DNA of 64,000 nucleotides, taken from positions 186,001-250,000 of the forward strand of contig NZ_JACHBX010000005.1 of NCBI RefSeq assembly GCF_014200505.1, written 5' to 3'. This DNA comes from Massilia aurea. GTDB taxonomy: Bacteria; Pseudomonadota; Gammaproteobacteria; Burkholderiales; Burkholderiaceae_D. Under the pieces are notes generated by a model that worked only from the letters and a program-made list of their open reading frames with translations, had not been told where the DNA came from and ran no database searches. Position numbers and translations under genes: made by a program. Positions 26,303 through 36,061 of the stretch are shown piece after piece (the first letter of the stretch is position 1; each line of letters opens with the position of its first letter).

Positions 26303-26536
26303 ATGCATATGAGAATCTTCAATTTGCCTGACCCGCATGTGACTCTTGAGTCTGTTATCGACCACGCTGTCCAGGATGCCGACGTGATGGTGATTGCGCG
26401 TTGCAATGCCCCAAACGCGGTTGTCATGTCGTTCGACTATTACAGCAGCCTGATGGAAACGATGTACTTATTGGGCACGCCAGCAAACGCTGCTCACCTG
26501 GCGAAGTCGCTTGCTCAGGCGCGAAAGGGAACATGA
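26303..26536 (+). CDS. Orphan Phd/YefM family antitoxin
   Basis: A 77-residue protein (a second Met at 26309 is an alternative start). The pattern NAVVMSFDYYSSLMETMYLLGTPANA matches the YefM core (VVMSLDDYNSLxETLYLLxSPxNA). It would bind DNA and neutralise a YoeB/RelE-type RNase. No toxin gene follows: the downstream 137 bases contain only short frames, and translations there do not resemble YoeB. It is therefore an antitoxin that lost, or never had, its partner here. It sits just after glcF in a small-gene region, which would fit remodelling. Confidence 0.75.
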   Translation: MHMRIFNLPDPHVTLESVIDHAVQDADVMVIARCNAPNAVVMSFDYYSSLMETMYLLGTPANAAHLAKSLAQARKGT

Positions 26537-26673
26537 GGTATCGAAGGGTGCGCCGGACTGGATAGCGTGGTAAATATCGTGTCTTTGCGTGGATCGGCGT
26601 GAGGCGAGGCGCGTCAAGCGCGCCCGTGGTAGCATCGCCCCGACCCCAGCAACGAACACCAGCAGGAACGATC

Positions 26674-26988
26674 TTGAGCTTTACCTTTCAACTCGTGCGC
26701 GAGGACGAAGACAGTCCGCGCGCCATCGTCTTCGAAGACAGCAGCACCCCGGGCCTCGTGCCGGTATGGGAGGCCGCCGGCGTCTACGACGCGCTCTACA
26801 ACAGCGATGGCCAACTGGCGCGCGACGTGTCGCGCCGGCTGGCGTATGGCGTCGATCGCCTGAATGACGATCCCGGGCTTGCCAACCTGCTGCCGCCTGG
26901 CCTGTCGATGGATGTGGCGATCCGCTTCCTGGACAACGTCACGCGCGGCTGCATCACCCACGGCGCGGCACGCATTCAGACGCGATAA
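26674..26988 (+). CDS. Conserved-looking small hypothetical protein
   Basis: A 104-residue cytosolic protein, not recognised. It starts at TTG (26674), 4 bases after an AGGAAC ribosome site; an upstream ATG at 26599 lacks one and adds an Arg/Pro-rich, unlikely N-terminus. The protein is acidic, begins with strand-like SFTFQLVRE, and has a helical middle (YDALYNSDGQLARDVSRRLAYGV split by loops). It has no signal peptide or membrane segment. A short inverted repeat (CCTATGGT/ACCATAGG) follows the gene. Confidence 0.65.
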   Translation: MSFTFQLVREDEDSPRAIVFEDSSTPGLVPVWEAAGVYDALYNSDGQLARDVSRRLAYGVDRLNDDPGLANLLPPGLSMDVAIRFLDNVTRGCITHGAARIQTR

Positions 26989-26994
26989 AATTGC

Positions 26995-27030
26995 CCTATG
27001 GTCATTCGGCGCAAGGGCTTGTACCATAGG
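26995..27030. promoter_or_regulatory. Inverted repeat CCTATGGT/ACCATAGG
   Basis: Perfect 8-bp arms (26995-27002 and 27023-27030) separated by 20 bases lie between the TTG-started gene and the serine-rich protein gene. There is no T run, so it is more likely an operator or mRNA hairpin than a terminator. Confidence 0.4.
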
Positions 27031-27060
27031 AGCGTTCTGCTCGCCAAATGAAAGAGTTTT

Positions 27061-27525
27061 ATGACCTTGCCTATCCTCTCCCGCACGCTGTGCCTGACCC
27101 TGTTCGCCGCGGCCTGCAATGCGCCTGCGCAGGCTGACAGCTTTGCGTCGTCCGCGTCCAGCGCCGGCTCGGCGTCGTCGGCCAGCATTTCCGATTCGGT
27201 CAGCGGTTCCAGCAACAGCTCGAGCGACAACGACAAGGTCGCCGCCGGCCAGTACCGCGTGATCAATATCGCGCACGCCCCGAACAAGCCCGACACCACC
27301 CGCCTCACGCTGCGCGCAACCGCTGCCGGCCAGGCCCGTTCGTTCGAGCTTGACGTGCCCAACCGCGCCCTCGCGACGCGCACCGTGATCGCGGGCGACG
27401 TGGTCCAGGTCAATGAGCGCGCCTACGGCTACGAATTCGCCTACGCCGACACCCAGCGGCCATTCTTCCTGGCACTGCAGGATGAGTGGTACCGCGAACT
27501 GGGCTCGCGCAAAGTCACGATCTGA
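27061..27525 (+). CDS. Exported serine-rich hypothetical protein
   Basis: A 154-residue protein. A signal peptide of about 25 residues (ending PAQA) is followed by a low-complexity Ser/Ala stretch (about 27-60, with runs such as SASSAGSASSAS), then a compact beta-like domain (about 62-154) with YRVINIAHAPNKPDTTRLTL and a C-terminal REL-GSRKVTI. The family is unknown. The stop overlaps the start of the DUF2145 gene (TGATG), so the two are translated together and may work together in the envelope. Confidence 0.75.
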   Translation: MTLPILSRTLCLTLFAAACNAPAQADSFASSASSAGSASSASISDSVSGSSNSSSDNDKVAAGQYRVINIAHAPNKPDTTRLTLRATAAGQARSFELDVPNRALATRTVIAGDVVQVNERAYGYEFAYADTQRPFFLALQDEWYRELGSRKVTI

Positions 27526-28424
27526 TGCTCGTGCGCCAGGCTGCGCTGGCGCTGCTGTTGTGTGCGAGCGGCAGTGCCTGGGCTGGCTTTCCCACCTTCT
27601 GCGACCGCTCGCGCGACCTCAACGCGACCGAGCAGGACCGCGTGCTGCGCTTTGCCGGCGTGGTCAAGCAGGAGCTGGCGCGTTCGAACGGCAAGGTCGC
27701 CCTGATCGCGCGCGCCGGCACGGACCTGAGCCGCTTCGATCTGGTGTATTCACACGCCGGCGTCGCACTGCGCGACACGCCGGACAGCCCGTGGGCCGTG
27801 CGCCAGCTGTACTACGAATGCGACGAGGCGCGTCCGTACATCTTTGACCAGGGCATCGCCGGCTTCGCGCTGGGCGCCGATGCACCGGGCAAGGGCCATA
27901 TTGCCTTGATGTTCCTGCCGGATGACGACAGCGCATCGCTCGAACGCGCCGCCCGTGACAAGGCGCTGGCGCTGGCCCTGCTGGCCGGTCAATACAGTGC
28001 CAACGCCTATGCCTACGGCACCAAGTACCAGAACTGCAACCAGTGGGTGGCCGAGCTGATGGCCAGCGCCTGGGGCGGCGCGGCCGGTGAAGGCAACGCG
28101 CGGAAAAAAGCACAGGCCTGGCTGCGCGCGAACGATTACGTCCCCGGTCCGGTCAAGGTGCCATCGCACTTCACGATGTTCGCCGGGCAGTTCGTGCCGC
28201 TCGTGCACGTGGACGACCACCCGGTGGAAGACCTGCACGCACTATCGCTGCAGGTCAGCGTGCCGGCATCGATCGAAGCGTTCGTGCAGCGCCGCGCGCC
28301 CGACACGCAGCGTGTGGAAATCTGCCATGACGAGCGCCGCATCGTCGTGCGGCGCGGCTGGACGCCACTGGGCGCAAGCTGCGAGCCGCAGCCCGGCGAT
28401 GAAGTGATCGCCATTGCGCCGTGA
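27525..28424 (+). CDS. DUF2145 family exported protein
   Basis: A 299-residue protein with a signal peptide (about 1-20, GSAWA). It matches the pattern of DUF2145, whose function is unknown. Two features suggest a permuted papain/NlpC-like cysteine peptidase: a His in VYSHAGVAL (about 83-91) and a later Cys in YQNCNQWVAEL (about 170). In permuted NlpC/P60 enzymes such as YiiX the His precedes the Cys in similar contexts. This reading is inference. It is translationally coupled to the serine-rich protein before it; the convergent glutathione peroxidase ends 12 bases away. Confidence 0.75.
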   Translation: MLVRQAALALLLCASGSAWAGFPTFCDRSRDLNATEQDRVLRFAGVVKQELARSNGKVALIARAGTDLSRFDLVYSHAGVALRDTPDSPWAVRQLYYECDEARPYIFDQGIAGFALGADAPGKGHIALMFLPDDDSASLERAARDKALALALLAGQYSANAYAYGTKYQNCNQWVAELMASAWGGAAGEGNARKKAQAWLRANDYVPGPVKVPSHFTMFAGQFVPLVHVDDHPVEDLHALSLQVSVPASIEAFVQRRAPDTQRVEICHDERRIVVRRGWTPLGASCEPQPGDEVIAIAP

Positions 28425-28436
28425 GCGCTGGCGCAA

Positions 28437-28925
28437 TCAGACCCCGTTCGCCAGCACCTTCTCGATATCGCTGCCCAGGTCTTCCGGCTTGGTGGTCGGC
28501 GCATAGCGCGTGACGACCGCGCCTTCGCGGTTGACGAGGAATTTGGTGAAGTTCCATTTGACCGCTTCAGTGCCCAGCACGCCGGGCGCTTCGCCCTTCA
28601 GGAAGCGAAACAGCGGATGCGCGTCGTCGCCATTGACGTCGACCTTGGCGAACATCGGGAACGTCACGCCGTAGTTCTTTTCGCAGAAGGCGCCGATCGC
28701 TGCTTCGTCGCCCGGTTCCTGGTGCCCGAACTGGTTGCACGGGAAGCCGAGCACCACGAGGCCCTGGTCCGCATAGCGGCGCTGCAGCGCTTCGAGCCCC
28801 TGGTACTGCGGCGTGAAGCCGCAGGCGCTGGCCGTATTGACGATCAGGAGCGCCTTGCCGCGGTAGCGCTGCAGGTCGACCGGCTGGCCGTCGAGGGCAG
28901 TGGCGTTGAAATCGTAGGCATTCAT
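28437..28925 (-). CDS. Glutathione peroxidase (thioredoxin-dependent type)
   Basis: A 162-residue peroxidase that reduces hydrogen and lipid peroxides. The catalytic Cys35 is in NTASACGFTPQY, Gln in FPCNQFGHQEPG, and Trp-Asn in KWNFTKFL. It is a Cys enzyme, not selenocysteine. Cys in the FCEKNYG segment could be the resolving residue, pointing to thioredoxin as donor. ATG 28925 follows AAGGAGACC; the longer in-frame start lacks a site. BtuE-like naming is possible but not certain. Confidence 0.92.
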   Translation of the reverse strand: MNAYDFNATALDGQPVDLQRYRGKALLIVNTASACGFTPQYQGLEALQRRYADQGLVVLGFPCNQFGHQEPGDEAAIGAFCEKNYGVTFPMFAKVDVNGDDAHPLFRFLKGEAPGVLGTEAVKWNFTKFLVNREGAVVTRYAPTTKPEDLGSDIEKVLANGV

Positions 28926-29117
28926 TTGAGGTCTCCTTGTTGTAAACAATGCAGTTTACGCTACTGCTGACGAACGCACGGCAGAGCGTTGGCCCCGGCG
29001 GTGTCCGTTCGCCGATCAATGCTGTGACATTTCGCCGTCTTAGCATTTCTTAACAAATTCCGGGCATGACGCGTGCGACAATCACGCTCGTCCAAACGTC
29101 CCGTCACCCAGGTATTC

Positions 29118-31391
29118 ATGTCACGTCACCGTTCTTCCGCTCTGTTATTCGCGCTGCTGGCGCCCGTCTGCGCATTGGCCCAGGAAACCGCCGTCCGGCC
29201 GGCGGAACCCGTCACCGGCGCCGTGACGCCGACTGCCCCGGCGCTGCAGGGGGCCGAGGTTCCCGTCGCCTCCACCGTCGCCGTGACGGCCGCGCGTTCG
29301 TCGAACCGGATCGACCGCCAGGCGTATGACGTCAAGAGCGACGCCGCCTCGACCAACGACACGGTGGCCGACACGCTCAACAAGGTGCCGTCGGTGGCGG
29401 TGGATGCGGATGGCAACGTGACGCTGCGCGGGCGCAGCAATGTGCAGATCCTCGTCGATGGCAAGCCGTCGGCGATGATGCAGGGCGAGAACCGCGCTGC
29501 GGCGCTGGGCGCAATCCCAGCGGCCGATCTCGATTCGGTGGAAGTGATCAACAACCCCGGCGCGCAGTTCGGCAACGAAGGCGGGGGCGGCCCGATCATC
29601 AACCTGGTGATGCGGCGCGAGCGCACGCCGGGCGGCTTCGGCGCCGTCAATGCGAACGTCGGGCCGGAAGGGCGCGCCAATGCGTCGAGCTTCGGCAGCT
29701 ACACGACCGGGCGCATGAGCGTGCAGGGCGGCGTGTACGTCCGGCGCGACACGCGTGGCTCCGACGGCGAAACAAACCGCGACCGGATCGATCCGCTCAC
29801 CGGCGCCGTGGCCAGCAGCACACAACGCTCCAGCAGCGAGACCGACACCGAGGCCGTGGGCATGAACAGCTCACTGACCTACAACCTGGGCGACAAGGAC
29901 GTGCTGTCGGCCAAGGCCAGCTTCTCGGCCAACGGCAGCGACGGGCAGTCGCAGGAACGCTATCGCGGCCTGAACGCCGACGGCAGCATCGACGGCGACT
30001 ACCTGCGTTCGAGCGTGCGTGACAACGACAACCGCAGCTACAGCCTGAGTGGTGGCCTGGATCACAAGGGCGCGCGCCCCGGTGAAATCCTCAAGCTCGA
30101 CCTGCGCCTGTCGGGCAACAAGGGCGAGGCCGACACGCGCTTTGCCAGCGATTACACGGTGCGCCCCGCCAATTCGACCGCGCCGCGAACGCACCAGAAC
30201 AACCTGACCGAAACGCGCGTGATCGACTTCACGGGCGACTATGAACTGCCGGGCGAGAAGGGCGTGTTCAAGGCGGGCTACAAGGTCGCGCAGAACAGCA
30301 ATGTGTTCGACACGCGCTTTTTCAATGTCGATGAGGCGACGCTGGCCGAAAGCCTCAGTAACCAGCGCACCAACCGCTTCGAGCTCGATGAAACGACGGT
30401 GGCGTTGTACGGTACCTATCAACTGCGCCTGGCCGAAAAATGGGGCTTGCTGGGCGGGTTGCGCACCGAGTACACCGACCTCGATCTGAACCAGGTCACC
30501 ACGAACGTCAAGGCCAACAACCATTACTTCGACGCGATCCCGAGCGCATTCCTGACCTACGACCTGTCAGACGACACGGCGCTGCGCCTGAGTTACGCGC
30601 ACCGCATCCGCCGGCCGGGCGCGGGCGACCTCAATCCCTTCGTCGTCTACCGCGACGAAACCAACGTCTCGTCCGGCAATCCCGACCTGATGCCCACCAA
30701 GACCGACTCGATCGAGCTGGGGCTCGAGACCAAACTGGGCAAGGTCGAGACCAATGTGCGCCTGTACGCGCGGCGCGACTCGGACCTGATCCAGGAGCGA
30801 CGCACCTTCATCTCCGACACCGTGCTGCTGACCACGCGCGAGAACGCCGGCAGCAGCAACTCGGGTGGCATGGAATTCACGTTCAGCGGGCGCGTGACCC
30901 CGAGCTTGACGGTCAACGCCAGCGGCAATCTGGGGTACTCCGAGCAATCAGTACTGGGCAACAGCCAGGACGACAAGCGCAGCGCCACGTCGCTCAGTGG
31001 CCGCGCGCGCGTGAGCTACCAGATCAATCCGACCAACAGCCTGCAACTGGTGCTCAATGCGCAGGGCAAGACGCTGTTCGGCGAAGGCTACCGCCAGCCG
31101 ACGCGCAGCGCTGACCTGAGCTACCGCCGCAACCTGAGCCAGGCCCTGAGCCTCGTCGTGAACGTCAACGATGTCTTCGACTCGCAGAAAACCGAATCGA
31201 TCACCGAGACCGACCGCCTGCGCGAATACAGCATCCGTCGCCAGGAAGGGCGCCTCGTGTATGTCGGGCTGTCGTACCGCTTCGGTAGCTTTGGTGGCGC
31301 GGGCGGGCGCCGACCGGATGGACCGCGGGGCGGGCCCGGCGGTGGACCAGGGTTCGGGCCACCGGGCGGCGGCATGGGACCCGGCGGGTGA
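29118..31391 (+). CDS. TonB-dependent receptor with Gly/Pro-rich C-terminal tail
   Basis: A 757-residue outer-membrane receptor: signal peptide (about 1-21, ALAQ), plug (about 70-170, with VPSVAVDADGNVTLRG and DSVEVINNPGAQF), and a beta-barrel. The usual barrel end is at VYVGLSYRF, but 35 further residues follow, almost all Gly, Pro and Arg, ending GGGMGPGG. Normal receptors end at the aromatic beta-signal, so this tail is unusual. The plug resembles the outer-membrane beta-barrel (CirA/Oar-like) group; the ligand is unknown. A second receptor follows 60 bases later. ATG 29118 directly precedes the signal peptide. Confidence 0.88.
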   Translation: MSRHRSSALLFALLAPVCALAQETAVRPAEPVTGAVTPTAPALQGAEVPVASTVAVTAARSSNRIDRQAYDVKSDAASTNDTVADTLNKVPSVAVDADGNVTLRGRSNVQILVDGKPSAMMQGENRAAALGAIPAADLDSVEVINNPGAQFGNEGGGGPIINLVMRRERTPGGFGAVNANVGPEGRANASSFGSYTTGRMSVQGGVYVRRDTRGSDGETNRDRIDPLTGAVASSTQRSSSETDTEAVGMNSSLTYNLGDKDVLSAKASFSANGSDGQSQERYRGLNADGSIDGDYLRSSVRDNDNRSYSLSGGLDHKGARPGEILKLDLRLSGNKGEADTRFASDYTVRPANSTAPRTHQNNLTETRVIDFTGDYELPGEKGVFKAGYKVAQNSNVFDTRFFNVDEATLAESLSNQRTNRFELDETTVALYGTYQLRLAEKWGLLGGLRTEYTDLDLNQVTTNVKANNHYFDAIPSAFLTYDLSDDTALRLSYAHRIRRPGAGDLNPFVVYRDETNVSSGNPDLMPTKTDSIELGLETKLGKVETNVRLYARRDSDLIQERRTFISDTVLLTTRENAGSSNSGGMEFTFSGRVTPSLTVNASGNLGYSEQSVLGNSQDDKRSATSLSGRARVSYQINPTNSLQLVLNAQGKTLFGEGYRQPTRSADLSYRRNLSQALSLVVNVNDVFDSQKTESITETDRLREYSIRRQEGRLVYVGLSYRFGSFGGAGGRRPDGPRGGPGGGPGFGPPGGGMGPGG

Positions 31392-31451
31392 GCGTTTGAC
31401 CCGTATGCGGGTCGGGTAATTTGACGACGTGCTGTTCGCAGCAGCAGGGGC

Positions 31452-33668
31452 ATGACAGAATACGGCACCTTTGAATTTGCCATGACTGCCCCCCAGATGC
31501 TTCGCCCCACGCTCGTCGCGCTTTCCCTGTCTGCCTTGCCTGCTTACGCTCAGAACACCGCGGCACCGGCACTCTCCACGGACACTGTCCAGAAGGTCGA
31601 AGTCAAGGCCGACGCCAACGGCTACGATCCGCGCCGCGACGATACCGCCAGCAAGATCGTCGTGTCGACCGAGGAAATCCGGCGCTACGGCGACACCTCG
31701 GTGCTCGACGTGTTCAAGCGCCTGCCAGGGATCACCGTCAGCGGCGGCGCAGGGCGTGGCGGTGGCGAGATCCGCATGCGTGGCCTGGGCAGCGGCTACA
31801 CGCAGATCCTTCTGAATGGTGAGCGCGCGCCGGCCGGCTTCGACATCGACCAGCTTTCGCCCGATTCGATCGAGCGCATCGAAATCCTGCGCGCCGCCAG
31901 CGCCGAGTTCTCGACCCAGTCGATCGCAGGCACCATCAATATCGTCCTCAAGCGCGCGGTGAAAAAGGCGCAGCGCGAACTGCGCGTGGGCTACGGCAAA
32001 AGTGGGGAGGTCAGCAATCCTTCCGCCAGCCTCACCATGTCGGACCGCGTCGGCAAGATGTCGTATTCGCTCGCTGCGAGCGCCTGGCGCTACGAGTTCG
32101 ATCGCCCGTCGCCATTTGAGGAGTCGCAGATCGACGCGGCTGGGCGTCCTACCTTTTTGCGGCGCAGCGAGCAGACCGATCGTGGCAGCCCGCAAGGCAT
32201 CAACCTCACACCACGGCTGAACTGGAGCCTGGAGAACGACGACACGGTCAGCTGGCAATCGCTCGTCGCGCACCAGCGCAACAACTACCAGGGCAGCACT
32301 TCGACCGAGACTATTCTTGGCCTGCGCCCTCTGTACGACGAGCGCGACGTGCGCAGCAAGGGCACCAACACGACGCTGCGTTCGGACCTGACCTGGATGC
32401 ATAACCTGGAAGAAGGCGCCAGGTTCGAGCTGAAACTGGGCGTGAACGGGTCGCGCAGCCGCGGCAACTGGCATGAAGACGACTTTCGCACGCTGGACAG
32501 TGTTGATCGTCTGGCGCGCGACTCCACCGTGCTCAGTGCCACTGACGAAGTTGGCGTTACCGCGGTGGGCAAGTATTCGCGGCCATGGAAGAAGGACCAC
32601 GCGCTGTCGATGGGTTGGGACGGCGGCCATACCTTGCGCGACGATGGACGCGGCGAACTGGAGCTGTTCCCGCTCGCCGGCAGCACGCTGCGCCGCGATG
32701 AAGATTACGACGCCACCCTCAAGCGCCTGGCGCTGTTCGTGCAGGACGAGTGGAACGTCACCAAGCAATGGTCGATGTACGCGGGCCTGCGCTGGGAAGG
32801 GCTGGAGACGCGCAGCAGCGGCAACACATTCGACACCAGCACCAACCGCGCCAGCGTCTGGAGCCCGCTCGCGCAGACGCTCTACAAGCTGCCGGACAGC
32901 CGCGACCAGGTGCGCCTGGCATTGACGCGTACGTTCAAGGCGCCGGCGGCCAGCAACCTGATCCCACGGCGCTTCACGACCCCGAACAACAGCCAGACCG
33001 ACCCTGACTACCGCGGCAATCCCGACCTCAAGCCCGAGCTGGCGACCGGCATCGACGCGTCCTACGAACATTATTGGGCCGAGAAGGCGCTGCTGAGCGC
33101 CAGCGTATCGGTACGGCGCATCAGCGACTACACGCGCCAGGGCCTGCTCTTTGAAGACGGTCGCTGGATCCAGACGCCGGTGAATGATGGCGACGCGCTC
33201 ACGCGCAGCCTGGAGCTCGAGGCGAAGTTTCCGCTGTCGGCCGTGCTGCAGGACGTGCCGGACATCGACCTGCGCGCCAGCCTGGCGCGCAACTGGTCGC
33301 GGGTCGATGCGGTGCCGGGGCCGGACAACCGGCTCGATCAGCAGGTGCCGGTGTCGGGCACGCTGGGCGTGGACTACAAGACGCCCGGCGGCAAGCTCAC
33401 GACAGGCGCGAGCTTCGCCTTCAAGAACGGCGGCAACGTGCGTGTGAACGTGGAGCAGTCACGCTACCAGAGCGTGCGGCGCGAACTGGATGTGTATGCG
33501 CTGTGGAAGCTCAATCCAACTTACCAGCTGCGGCTGGCGGCAACCAATCTGCTGGCGCAGGATACGGTGTCCGAATCGCGCTACGTGGATGACAACGGCG
33601 TGCAGCGCAGGACGACGTTTTCGGATGGGCAGGCGATGGCGCGGGTGACGCTGGAGTCGCGGTTCTAA
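31452..33668 (+). CDS. TonB-dependent receptor
   Basis: A 738-residue outer-membrane receptor. AGGGG sits just before ATG 31452. The predicted signal has a longer n-region and ends near LPAYAQ; ATG 31482 or 31497 are alternatives with poorer sites. The TonB box-like VQKVEVKA is followed by a plug (about 65-165: DVFKRLPGITVSGG, ILLNGERAPAGFD, IERIEILRAAS) and a barrel ending in the aromatic VTLESRF. The plug pattern is of the PepSY/energy-transducing carbohydrate or siderophore type; substrate unknown. It is in tandem with the preceding receptor, and both may serve related ligands. Confidence 0.88.
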   Translation: MTEYGTFEFAMTAPQMLRPTLVALSLSALPAYAQNTAAPALSTDTVQKVEVKADANGYDPRRDDTASKIVVSTEEIRRYGDTSVLDVFKRLPGITVSGGAGRGGGEIRMRGLGSGYTQILLNGERAPAGFDIDQLSPDSIERIEILRAASAEFSTQSIAGTINIVLKRAVKKAQRELRVGYGKSGEVSNPSASLTMSDRVGKMSYSLAASAWRYEFDRPSPFEESQIDAAGRPTFLRRSEQTDRGSPQGINLTPRLNWSLENDDTVSWQSLVAHQRNNYQGSTSTETILGLRPLYDERDVRSKGTNTTLRSDLTWMHNLEEGARFELKLGVNGSRSRGNWHEDDFRTLDSVDRLARDSTVLSATDEVGVTAVGKYSRPWKKDHALSMGWDGGHTLRDDGRGELELFPLAGSTLRRDEDYDATLKRLALFVQDEWNVTKQWSMYAGLRWEGLETRSSGNTFDTSTNRASVWSPLAQTLYKLPDSRDQVRLALTRTFKAPAASNLIPRRFTTPNNSQTDPDYRGNPDLKPELATGIDASYEHYWAEKALLSASVSVRRISDYTRQGLLFEDGRWIQTPVNDGDALTRSLELEAKFPLSAVLQDVPDIDLRASLARNWSRVDAVPGPDNRLDQQVPVSGTLGVDYKTPGGKLTTGASFAFKNGGNVRVNVEQSRYQSVRRELDVYALWKLNPTYQLRLAATNLLAQDTVSESRYVDDNGVQRRTTFSDGQAMARVTLESRF

Positions 33669-33693
33669 CCGGGACGCGCCACCTGAAAACGTC

Positions 33694-33788
33694 GTTCCCG
33701 CGAAGGCGGGAACCTAAGTCCTGTGCATTGCCACGAAAGTGCCCGTCGGTGGCTGTGCTCGAGCTTGGGTTCCCGCCTGCGCGGGAAC
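33694..33788. repeat. GTTCC-family palindrome doublet (REP/REPIN-like)
   Basis: GTTCCCGCGAAGGCGGGAAC (33694-33713) and GTTCCCGCCTGCGCGGGAAC (33769-33788) lie in opposite orientation 75 bases apart, filling the gap between the convergent TonB receptor and pilU genes. The orientation of the pair is reversed relative to the doublets at 7591 and 37613. Confidence 0.82.
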
Positions 33789-33817
33789 GACGGTGACGAG
33801 GTTGATGCTACAAGCGG

Positions 33818-34954
33818 CTACACTAACCCCAGCGCCTCCGTCCCGCTCGAAAAATCGCGATTCTTCGCATGCTTGCTATTGAGCTTGATGTTCAATCGCA
33901 GGTCGTTGACCGAGTCCGCATTGCGCAGCGCGTCTTCGTAGGTGATCTTGTCGGCCTCGTACAGGTCGAACAGCGCCTGGTCGAACGTCTGCATCCCCAG
34001 CTCGCGCGACTTCTTCATGATTTCCTTGATCTCATGGACTTCGCCCTTGAAGATCAGGTCCGAAATCAACGGTGAGTTCAGCAGGATTTCGATCGCCACC
34101 ACGCGGCCCTTCGATTCCTTCTTCGGAATCAGGCGCTGCGACACCAGGCCTTTCAGGTTCAGCGACAAATCCATCAGCAGTTGCTGACGGCGCTCTTCGG
34201 GGAAGAAGTTGATGATCCGGTCCAGCGCCTGGTTGGCGCTGTTGGCATGCAGCGTGGCCAGGCACAGGTGGCCCGTTTCGGCAAACGCGATGGCGTGTTC
34301 CATCGTTTCACGGTCGCGGATCTCGCCGATCTGGATCACGTCCGGCGCCTGGCGCAGCGAGTTTTTCAGGGCTGCTTCAAAGCTGTCGGTGTCCACGCCC
34401 ACTTCGCGCTGCGTGATCACGCAGTTCCGGTGCGGGTGGACGAATTCGACGGGGTCTTCGACCGTGATGATGTGGCCGTAGCTGTTCTCGTTGCGGTAGC
34501 CGACCATCGCCGCCAGCGTCGTCGACTTGCCCGAACCCGTCGCGCCGACCATGATCACCAGCCCGCGCTTGGTCATCACGACGTCCTTGAGCGTGTCGGG
34601 CAAGCTCAGTTCCTCGAACTTCGGGATCGCCGTGGTGATCACGCGCAGCACCATGCCCACGCAGCCCATCTGCATGAAGGCCGAGACCCGGAAGCGTCCC
34701 AGGTCGCCCGGCGTGATGGCGAAATTGGCTTCGCGCGTCAGCTCGAAGCCGGCCCCCTGCTTGTCGTTCATGATGGCGCGCGCCAGGTCGCCCGTGTGAC
34801 CGCTGGTGAGGGGCTGGCTCGACACGGGCGTCATGCGCCCGTCGATCTTGATCGCCGGCGGAAAGCCCGCCGTGATGAACAGGTCCGAGCCGCCCTTGGT
34901 CACCATCAGGCGCAGCAGGTCGAACATGAATTTGGTAGCCTGGTCGCGTTCCAT
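33818..34954 (-). CDS. pilU: Type IV pilus retraction ATPase PilU
   Basis: A 378-residue GspE/PilT-family ATPase. Walker A is GATGSGKSTT (about 133-142), the Asp box ITVEDPVEFVH, Walker B IQIGEIRD, and the His box TGHLCLATLHANSANQ. It has the PilU-type C-terminal region (EIKEIMKKSRELGMQTFDQALFDLY) and lacks PilT's AIRNLIRE. It is cytosolic at the pilus base and works with PilT in pilus retraction and twitching. It lies 9 bases after pilT in the same operon. It is a close paralogue of the gene at 46277. Confidence 0.94.
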   Translation of the reverse strand: MERDQATKFMFDLLRLMVTKGGSDLFITAGFPPAIKIDGRMTPVSSQPLTSGHTGDLARAIMNDKQGAGFELTREANFAITPGDLGRFRVSAFMQMGCVGMVLRVITTAIPKFEELSLPDTLKDVVMTKRGLVIMVGATGSGKSTTLAAMVGYRNENSYGHIITVEDPVEFVHPHRNCVITQREVGVDTDSFEAALKNSLRQAPDVIQIGEIRDRETMEHAIAFAETGHLCLATLHANSANQALDRIINFFPEERRQQLLMDLSLNLKGLVSQRLIPKKESKGRVVAIEILLNSPLISDLIFKGEVHEIKEIMKKSRELGMQTFDQALFDLYEADKITYEDALRNADSVNDLRLNIKLNSKHAKNRDFSSGTEALGLV

Positions 34955-34963
34955 GGATCGCCC

Positions 34964-36007
<1,044 letters not shown>

Positions 36008-36061
36008 TTATAATCCCAATGCCGCAAACGGCCTCAAAAATATTTCCTATAGAAAATCATT

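Noticed and set aside
26533-26565. A ten-residue frame (MRYRRVRRTG) overlapping the antitoxin stop
   Set aside because: It overlaps like a coupled toxin start, but ends after ten codons and does not resemble a toxin.
31398-31413. Terminator between the two TonB receptor genes
   Set aside because: GACCCG-TATG-CGGGTC forms a short hairpin, but no T run follows, so read-through is likely.
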